A stretch of 12,276 bases of DNA from an uncultured Gammaproteobacteria bacterium (GTDB taxonomy: Bacteria; Pseudomonadota; Gammaproteobacteria; Pseudomonadales; UBA5518): the NCBI GenBank assembly GCA_903921135.1, contig CAIXOY010000321.1, forward strand, positions 1 to 12,276. The letters are read 5' to 3'. The translations under genes were made by a program, and so were the position numbers. Position 1 is the first letter of the stretch, and the number at the start of each line of letters is the position of its first letter. Below, one piece after another: positions 7,384 through 12,276 of the stretch. The notes under the pieces were generated by a model, which saw only the letters and a list, made by a program, of their open reading frames with translations, searched no databases and was not told where the DNA came from.

Positions 7384-8548
7384 ACGCGGACTGCTGGCCC
7401 GTTTGCGCGCACGCCTCAGGCGATTGTCTGCGCGGCGTGTAAAGGCCGTGCTGATCAAGGAGTTCATCCAGCTGCGGCGCGACCGCGTGACCTTCGGGAT
7501 GATCGTCGGCGTGCCGCTGGTCGAACTGGTGCTCTTCGGCTTCGCCATAAACAGCGATCCCAAGCACCTGCCCACGGCGGTCTTCGTGCAGGACCACAGC
7601 GCCTACACGCGCGCCATCGTCAACGCCTTCGGCAACTCGGGTTACTTCCGCATCGTGGCGGCAAATGCCAGCGAGGCCGAGGGCGACCTGCAACTCGCGC
7701 GCGGGGATGTCGCTTTCGTGGTGACGATTCCGGAAGGCTTCACACGAAGGCTGCTGCGCAACGAGCGCCCGCAAGTGCTGCTCGAGGCCGACGCCACGGA
7801 CCCGGCCTCCGCCTCGAACGCGCTCGCCGCTGCGATGGGCCTCGCGCGGAGCGCACTTGCGCACCAGCGCCTCGCCGCGGCCGGCGTCACCGGGGGCGAT
7901 GCGCCCTTCGAGGTGGTGCCACACCGCAGCTACAACCCTGAAGGCATCTCGCAGTACAACACCGTGCCGGGGCTGCTCGGCGTGATCCTCACGATGACGA
8001 TGGTGATGATGCCGGCGTTGGCGCTTACGCGCGAGGTGGAGCGCGGCACCATGGAAAACCTCCTCGCGATGCCGGTGACACCGCTGGAGGTGATGCTGGG
8101 CAAAGTGCTGCCCTACGCGGGCATGGGCGCGGTGCAGGTGCTGATCATCCTCGCGGTGGCGCATGGCGTCTTCGAGGTGCCCATGCTGGGCTCCTACCTG
8201 CTGCTCTTCGCCATGCTCGCGCTGTTCATTGCCTGCGTCTCGACGCTCGGCTACCTGATATCGACCGTGGCGCGCTCGCAGATGCAGGCGATGCAGCTCA
8301 CGTTTTTCTTCTTCCTGCCCTCGATGCTGCTGTCGGGATTCATGTTCCCGTTCCGCGGCATGCCGGAGTGGGCGCAACACATCGGCTCGATCTTCCCGCT
8401 CACGCATTTCCTGCGGATCGTGCGCGGGATCATGCTGAAGGGCACGGGACTCCCCGAGGTGGCGCCGCACGTGTGGCCGCTGCTGCTCTTCCTGCTCGTC
8501 GTGGCGACGGTTGCGCTCACGCGGTTCCGCCGCACGCTGGACGCCTGA
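7373..8548 (+). CDS. ABC-2 type permease subunit of the exporter
   Basis: Inner-membrane subunit of 391 aa. A basic N-terminus precedes helix 1 (about 42-60), then a large periplasmic domain (about 61-195), then five C-terminal helices at about 198-218, 245-266, 271-292, 305-323 and 366-383. The ABC-2 signature is ERGTMENLLAMPVTPLEVML (223-242), the cytoplasmic coupling region; SYNPEG (186-191) before helix 2 is also common in this group. The layout matches YbhS/YbhR-like permeases. Only one permease gene is present, so a homodimer is expected, whereas the E. coli Ybh system has two. The substrate is not evident; relatives are often annotated as drug or cation exporters. The gene ends the operon and its stop lies 12 bases from the convergent remnant frame at 8561. 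Confidence 0.93.
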   Translation: MGAERGLLARLRARLRRLSARRVKAVLIKEFIQLRRDRVTFGMIVGVPLVELVLFGFAINSDPKHLPTAVFVQDHSAYTRAIVNAFGNSGYFRIVAANASEAEGDLQLARGDVAFVVTIPEGFTRRLLRNERPQVLLEADATDPASASNALAAAMGLARSALAHQRLAAAGVTGGDAPFEVVPHRSYNPEGISQYNTVPGLLGVILTMTMVMMPALALTREVERGTMENLLAMPVTPLEVMLGKVLPYAGMGAVQVLIILAVAHGVFEVPMLGSYLLLFAMLALFIACVSTLGYLISTVARSQMQAMQLTFFFFLPSMLLSGFMFPFRGMPEWAQHIGSIFPLTHFLRIVRGIMLKGTGLPEVAPHVWPLLLFLLVVATVALTRFRRTLDA

Positions 8549-8560
8549 ACGCAGTCCTAC

Positions 8561-8670
8561 TCAGAACGCCTGCGTCAGGCTGAAGACCACGGTGTTCCGT
8601 GCAATGTCGGAATCCGAGTGGGCGTTCGCCAGGCTGAAAAAATCCTTGAAGGCGTCGGGCTCGTCAGAGA
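8561..8670 (-). pseudogene. Orphan C-terminal end of a probable outer-membrane beta-barrel protein
   Basis: Between the permease stop and the PQQ dehydrogenase stop, one minus-strand frame ending at TGA 8561-8563 reads like real protein: FKDFFSLANAHSDSDIARN followed by TVVFSLTQAF. The last ten residues alternate hydrophobic and polar and end in Phe, the usual signature of the final strand of an outer-membrane barrel recognised by the BAM machinery. The frame stays open back into the dehydrogenase gene, where it is only a shadow. The sole in-frame start near the boundary is a GTG at 8710 overlapping the dehydrogenase stop (GTGA), with GGAGG too close to work well; that would give 49 residues. 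I favour a 3' remnant left by deletion of most of a downstream gene. A true tiny gene, or chance, remain possible. Confidence 0.4.
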
Positions 8671-8706
8671 CGGGCGAGCACCGGCAAGGCGCCGCCCGTA
8701 TCGGGA

Positions 8707-10632
8707 TCACTCCTCCAGTGTGTAAGCCACCAGCGCGTCGCTGAGATCGGTGCCCAGGTACTTGTGGCCGCCGGCCGCGATCACCACGTACTGCTTGCCG
8801 CCCTCGCGCAGGCGGAAGGTCATGGGCGTGGATTGTCCGCCGCCGGGCAGGCGGTCTTCCCAGAGCTTCTCGCCGGTCTTCACGTCGAAGGCGCGCAGGT
8901 AGTTGTCGGTGGTCGCGCCGATGAAGGCGAGGCCGGTGGCGGTGAGCACGGAGCCGCCCATGTTCGGCACGCCCCAGTCGAACCACAGCGGGAAGGGCGC
9001 CATGTCGCGGGTGGAGCCTAGCGGCACCTCCCACATGCGCTCGCCCTTGTTCAGATCGATGGCAAGCAGCGTGCCCCACGGAGGCTTCACGCAGGGCGCG
9101 CCGAGCGGCGAGAGCATGGGCGCCATCAGGTGCGCGTAGGGCGCTCCCACGGCGGGAATAACGAACTCACCACGGGCGAGCATGGCATCGGCTTCGGCGC
9201 GCGGGTACATGCGGATGATCGCCGGCACCTGCGTGGTATTGATCACCAGAATGCCGTTCACCGGATCGATCGACACGCCGCCCCAGTTGGTGGCGCCCAT
9301 GAAACTCGGGAACATCACGGTGCCGCGCGTGGAAGGCGGCGTGAACACGCCGTCCCAGTTGGCCGCATCGAATTTCTCGAGGCACTTGCCCTTGTCCCAG
9401 GGCGTGAAGCCCCAGATGTCCTCGCGCGTGAGTTCGCGGCGCACGATGAACGCGGGATTCACGGGGAAGGGTTGCGTCGGGCTGTAGCGCTCGCCGGCAA
9501 TGCCGCCCATCTGCGTGACCGGACGCTCCTCCACCGGGAACAGCGGCTCGCCCGTCTCGCGGTTCAGGATGAAGATGTGGCCCTGCTTGGTCGATTGCGC
9601 CAGCGCGGGGATTTCCTTGCCGTCGCGGTGCAGCGGGAACAGCACGGGCTGGGAGGGGATGTCGTAGTCCCAGTGGTCGCGGTGCACGGTCTGGAAGTGC
9701 CAGCGCAGCTCGCCCGTGTCGGCGTCCAGCGCCACCACCGAGGCGGCGTAGTAATCGCGCTCGCCGCGCACGATGTTGGTGTGGTCCGTGGAGGCGTTGC
9801 CCGTGGGCACGAACACCAGCTTGCGTTCGCTGTCGACCGAGAGCGGCGCCCAGGCGTTCGGGGTGCCACGCACCCAGCGCTCGCCGGGCTTGGGCTGCTC
9901 GCCGGGCGGTGCGGAATTCCAGGCCCAGACGAGTGCGCCGGTGCGGGCGTCGACGGCGCGGATCAGCCCGGGCGGCATGTCCACACGCGCGTTGTCGGCC
10001 ATGCTGGCGCCGAAGACCACCTTGTCGCCGATCACCACCGGCGGTGAGGACACCCAGATATCACCGGTGTGCACCTCACCCAATCCCTTGGCGAGATCGA
10101 GCGCACCGTGCTCGCCGAAATCCTCGCAGAGCTTGCCCGTGGCGGCGTCGAGCGCGAGGAGTTTGGCATCGAGCGTGCCGGCGAACACGCGTGACTGGCA
10201 GGCCCCGGCGCCACCTTCGGGCGCAGCGTGGTACGCAAGCCCGCGGCAGTTCAGCAGGTACTGACCCATGGTGTCGGGCTGACGGACGTAGGCCCACAAT
10301 TCCTTGCCCGTTTCCGGATCGAGCGCCACGACTTTCCCCAGACCCGAGCAGGCGAACATGCGCCCGCCAACCACGAGCGGCGTGCCCTCCAGCGTGGGCG
10401 AAGAGAACTCGGGCGCCTTTGGCATGCCGATGTGATAGGTCCACGCACGTTTGAGTTTGCCCACGTTGGCGGGCGTGATCTGCGTGAGCGGCGAGTAACG
10501 GATGCCACCCTCGGAACCACCCCACTGCGGCCAGTCGGCCACGGGATCGGCGGCGCGTGTGCCCGCAGAAGCGGCCAGCAGGGCCGGAAGGAGCAAGGCG
10601 AAGGCTGCTCGCGAAAGCGTGGGGCTTGGCAC
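8707..10632 (-). CDS. PQQ-dependent dehydrogenase, periplasmic, glucose/quinate dehydrogenase type
   Basis: Quinoprotein of 641 aa that should oxidise an alcohol, sugar or polyol in the periplasm and pass electrons to the respiratory chain. Residues 1-28 form a signal peptide (SRAAFALLLPALLAA, cleavage near TRAA-DP). The propeller starts with DWPQWGG (33-39). HRDHWDYDIPSQPVL (317-331) and TKQG with Lys349 correspond to the segments holding the Asp and Lys active-site residues of membrane glucose dehydrogenase; GATNWGG (446-452) and repeated W-type strands such as DAKLLALDAATGK are typical of PQQ propellers. The five-helix membrane anchor of E. coli Gcd is absent. The GTG at 10632 is chosen because it starts the signal peptide and has GGAG eight bases upstream; longer starts at 10800 or 10731 would bury the signal. 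No PQQ synthesis or cytochrome gene adjoins it. Substrate unassigned. Confidence 0.92.
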   Translation of the reverse strand: MPSPTLSRAAFALLLPALLAASAGTRAADPVADWPQWGGSEGGIRYSPLTQITPANVGKLKRAWTYHIGMPKAPEFSSPTLEGTPLVVGGRMFACSGLGKVVALDPETGKELWAYVRQPDTMGQYLLNCRGLAYHAAPEGGAGACQSRVFAGTLDAKLLALDAATGKLCEDFGEHGALDLAKGLGEVHTGDIWVSSPPVVIGDKVVFGASMADNARVDMPPGLIRAVDARTGALVWAWNSAPPGEQPKPGERWVRGTPNAWAPLSVDSERKLVFVPTGNASTDHTNIVRGERDYYAASVVALDADTGELRWHFQTVHRDHWDYDIPSQPVLFPLHRDGKEIPALAQSTKQGHIFILNRETGEPLFPVEERPVTQMGGIAGERYSPTQPFPVNPAFIVRRELTREDIWGFTPWDKGKCLEKFDAANWDGVFTPPSTRGTVMFPSFMGATNWGGVSIDPVNGILVINTTQVPAIIRMYPRAEADAMLARGEFVIPAVGAPYAHLMAPMLSPLGAPCVKPPWGTLLAIDLNKGERMWEVPLGSTRDMAPFPLWFDWGVPNMGGSVLTATGLAFIGATTDNYLRAFDVKTGEKLWEDRLPGGGQSTPMTFRLREGGKQYVVIAAGGHKYLGTDLSDALVAYTLEE

Positions 10633-10718
10633 TGCGGTATCTCCGGGAACTGTCGTGGAGCCGGGATGGTACCAACTTGCGCCGCCCCGCCCGCAACGCT
10701 CGTTCGGATGAGGGCCGG

Positions 10719-10747
10719 TTGGCGCGGGCATCCCGTATCCGTATCCT
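10719..10747 (+). promoter_or_regulatory. Candidate sigma-70 promoter for the exported protein gene and folD
   Basis: TTGGCG (10719-10724) and TATCCT (10742-10747) are separated by exactly 17 bases, in the intergenic region between the divergent dehydrogenase and exported-protein genes. Transcription would start near 10754, about 30 bases before the ATG at 10785. Matches to consensus are three of six and four of six, so support is modest. The sequence around it repeats short GTATCC/GCATCC words. Confidence 0.3.
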
Positions 10748-10784
10748 TCGCATCCTTCCCGCACCCCGAGACACCGCAACCGAT

Positions 10785-11327
10785 ATGCGCATCCGGCCAT
10801 TCCTCAAGCAGGCACGACGCGCAGGCGCGCGGGCGGGGCTCGCCGCGGCGGCACTGGCGCTGGCCTCTCTCGCGGCAACGGCAGCAGAGACCACTCTCCC
10901 GCTCGAGCCCTCGGTCTCGGTGGACCTCACCACCACGCAACGCGAATCCGAACGCGCTGCCGCCCTGCGCCGCGCCGCCGATGCGGCCGCACTCCCGGGT
11001 GCTGCCGAGCGCGCCGCGATCGTGCCGGAATTCCTGCTGATCCAGCAGAAAGCGCTCGCCGACCTGCCTGTCGTCTCCTCGCACCCCGATGGCGCGGCAC
11101 AGACCTGGCGGCTGCGCAGCATCTCGCCGCCCACGCTCTTCGCCGAGCGGGTGATCATGCGTCTGCTGCGGGCAGGCTTTTCCACCGCCGCGCACTGCCC
11201 GGGGGAAGAATGGGCCGGCACCCATGGCAAGAGCCGGGTGGGCGTGGTCGCGGAACAACGCCTCGTCGCCGTGAGGCTCGCCCCTGCCACGGGCGGCTGC
11301 ACCGGCAACGCCTCCGGAGAGCACTGA
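10785..11327 (+). CDS. Hypothetical exported protein, 180 aa
   Basis: I do not recognise this family. Residues 1-33 look like a signal peptide: a strongly basic start (MRIRPFLKQARRAGARAG), a hydrophobic core (LAAAALALASLAA) and a possible cleavage after TAA. The mature part begins with an acidic Thr-rich segment (TTLPLEPSVSVDL), then a charged Ala-rich helix (about 50-80) and a more structured half with LFAERVIMRLLRAGFS (about 125-140). Two cysteines, in AHCPGEEW and GGCTGN, could form a periplasmic disulfide. The ATG at 10785 has only a weak ribosome site but sits directly before the signal peptide; upstream extension of the frame lacks protein character. It ends three bases before folD, so the two are almost certainly co-transcribed, and it diverges from the PQQ dehydrogenase gene. 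Confidence 0.7.
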   Translation: MRIRPFLKQARRAGARAGLAAAALALASLAATAAETTLPLEPSVSVDLTTTQRESERAAALRRAADAAALPGAAERAAIVPEFLLIQQKALADLPVVSSHPDGAAQTWRLRSISPPTLFAERVIMRLLRAGFSTAAHCPGEEWAGTHGKSRVGVVAEQRLVAVRLAPATGGCTGNASGEH

Positions 11328-11330
11328 GCC

Positions 11331-12194
11331 ATGGTCGCGAAAGTCATCGACGGCAAGGCCGTGGCGCTGAAAGTGCGCGCCGAGTTGCGCGATCAGGTCG
11401 AATCCCTGGTGGCGCGCGGTCACCGGCCCGGTCTGGCGGTGATCATCGTGGGCGAGAACCCGGCTTCCCGCGTCTACGTGGCCAACAAGGTGAAGGCCTG
11501 CAGCGAGGTGGGCATCGCCTCCACCGTGCACGCCTTCCCCGCCGAGACAGAGGACACCGTGGTCGAGGCGCGTATCCGCGCCCTGAACGAGGACCCCACC
11601 GTTCACGGCATCCTGGTGCAGTTGCCGCTGCCGCCCTCGTACGACGTGCGCCGCGTGCTGGGCGCGATCTCGAGCGACAAGGACGTCGACGGCTTCCACC
11701 TCTACAACGTGGGCGGTCTGGTCGTGGGCGACACCGTCTTCCCGCCCTGCACCCCCTTCGGCGTGCAGAAAATGCTCGAGCACGAGAACATCCCCATCGA
11801 GGGACAGAACGTGGTGGTGGTGGGCGCCAGCAACATCGTCGGCAAGCCGATGGCGCTCATGCTGATGCAGCGCGATGCCACGGTGTGCATCTGTCACGCG
11901 AAAACACGGGATCTGGCGCAGTTCACCATCCTTGCAGACATCCTCGTCGTGGCCGCGGGGCGCCCCAACCTGATCCTGCCGCAGATGGTGCGCACCGGCG
12001 CCGTGGTGATCGATGTGGGCATCAACCGCCTGCCCGACGGACGTCTGGTCGGCGATGTCGATTTCGAGGGCGTGAAGGAGAAAGCCTCATACATCACGCC
12101 GGTGCCCGGCGGTGTGGGCCCGATGACGGTGACGATGCTGGTGCACAACACCGTGCAGTCCGCGGCGCGGCATCTGGTCTCGCGCCTGCACTAG
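11331..12194 (+). CDS. folD: Bifunctional methylenetetrahydrofolate dehydrogenase / methenyltetrahydrofolate cyclohydrolase
   Basis: Cytoplasmic enzyme of 287 aa that interconverts 5,10-methylene-, 5,10-methenyl- and 10-formyl-tetrahydrofolate with NADP+, feeding purine and formyl-Met synthesis. The whole family pattern is present: GENPASRVYVANKVKAC with Tyr49 and catalytic Lys53, HGILVQLPLP (92-101), DKDVDGFH with Asp120, PCTPFGV (139-145), the cofactor-binding VGASNIVGKPMA (164-175), and the C-terminal PVPGGVGPMT (257-266). Length matches E. coli FolD (288 aa). The ATG at 11331 has GGAG eleven bases upstream, inside the end of the preceding gene, and lies three bases after that gene's stop, suggesting coupled translation. 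Nothing in it is truncated or altered. Confidence 0.98.
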   Translation: MVAKVIDGKAVALKVRAELRDQVESLVARGHRPGLAVIIVGENPASRVYVANKVKACSEVGIASTVHAFPAETEDTVVEARIRALNEDPTVHGILVQLPLPPSYDVRRVLGAISSDKDVDGFHLYNVGGLVVGDTVFPPCTPFGVQKMLEHENIPIEGQNVVVVGASNIVGKPMALMLMQRDATVCICHAKTRDLAQFTILADILVVAAGRPNLILPQMVRTGAVVIDVGINRLPDGRLVGDVDFEGVKEKASYITPVPGGVGPMTVTMLVHNTVQSAARHLVSRLH

Positions 12195-12212
12195 GGCGCG
12201 GCGCGACGCCCT
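12193..12212 (+). terminator. Weak hairpin after folD, possible terminator
   Basis: AGGGCG and CGCCCT are perfect complements separated by eight bases, beginning within the folD stop codon. The stem is GC-rich and correctly placed, but no T-run follows, so it is not a classical intrinsic terminator. It may instead mark the 3' end by other means or be chance. Confidence 0.25.
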
Positions 12213-12231
12213 GCGGTCCACCGCCAGCACG

Positions 12232-12237
12232 TATACT
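12232..12237 (+). promoter_or_regulatory. Possible -10 element for the gene beyond the window
   Basis: TATACT matches five of six bases of the -10 consensus and is AT-rich in a very GC-rich intergenic stretch downstream of folD. No convincing -35 lies 16-18 bases upstream. It may belong to a gene starting past 12276. Confidence 0.2.
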
Positions 12238-12276
12238 GCGCGCCGCCCGGCACTCCCCGCCGTACCACCCCGACCC

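Noticed and set aside
8568..8580. GCCTG-CGT-CAGGC hairpin as terminator of the exporter operon
   Set aside because: Five-pair stem with a three-base loop and no T-run; it also lies inside the beta-barrel remnant frame.
10251..11897. Minus-strand 548-codon open frame across the exported protein gene and folD
   Set aside because: It runs antisense to folD and into the dehydrogenase gene out of frame, with His/Arg-rich composition and no domain signal.

Overview
The window is a high-GC stretch (roughly two-thirds G+C or more, with strong G/C bias at third codon positions) from a bacterial chromosome. It is densely packed with genes of ordinary bacterial families. A PQQ-dependent dehydrogenase, a YbhG/YbhF/YbhS-like exporter, a YHS/heavy-metal-binding copper ATPase and folD together suggest a proteobacterium, probably a gammaproteobacterium. 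That placement is inference from gene families, not from a marker gene. I see no rRNA, tRNA, CRISPR array, insertion sequence or phage gene.

Layout, left to right: (1) the last 44 codons of an unidentified plus-strand gene (1-137), converging with (2) a minus-strand pair, a 99-aa conserved-looking hypothetical protein (1781-2080) and a sodium:solute symporter (149-1651), with a candidate promoter and a possible RBS-masking hairpin before the symporter; (3) a divergent plus-strand short-chain dehydrogenase (2263-3027); (4) a P1B-type copper-exporting ATPase (3099-5405) whose N-terminus carries YHS and heavy-metal-binding modules instead of an HMA domain; (5) a tightly overlapping plus-strand ABC exporter operon of periplasmic adaptor, ATPase and inner-membrane permease (5510-8548), preceded by a perfect 16-bp palindrome; (6) on the minus strand, a periplasmic PQQ-dependent dehydrogenase of the glucose/quinate dehydrogenase type without the usual membrane anchor (8707-10632), followed by what looks like the orphan C-terminal end of an outer-membrane beta-barrel protein (8561-8670); (7) divergently, an unrecognised exported protein (10785-11327) three bases ahead of folD (11331-12194).

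The parts read as separate small transcription units: solute uptake, redox chemistry, copper efflux, export of an unknown compound, periplasmic PQQ-linked oxidation and one-carbon metabolism. I do not see one new multi-gene system. The points most worth a second look are the beta-barrel remnant beside the PQQ dehydrogenase, the unknown exported protein coupled to folD, the 99-aa protein before the symporter, and the palindrome before the exporter operon. No gene-free stretch exceeds about 185 bases.
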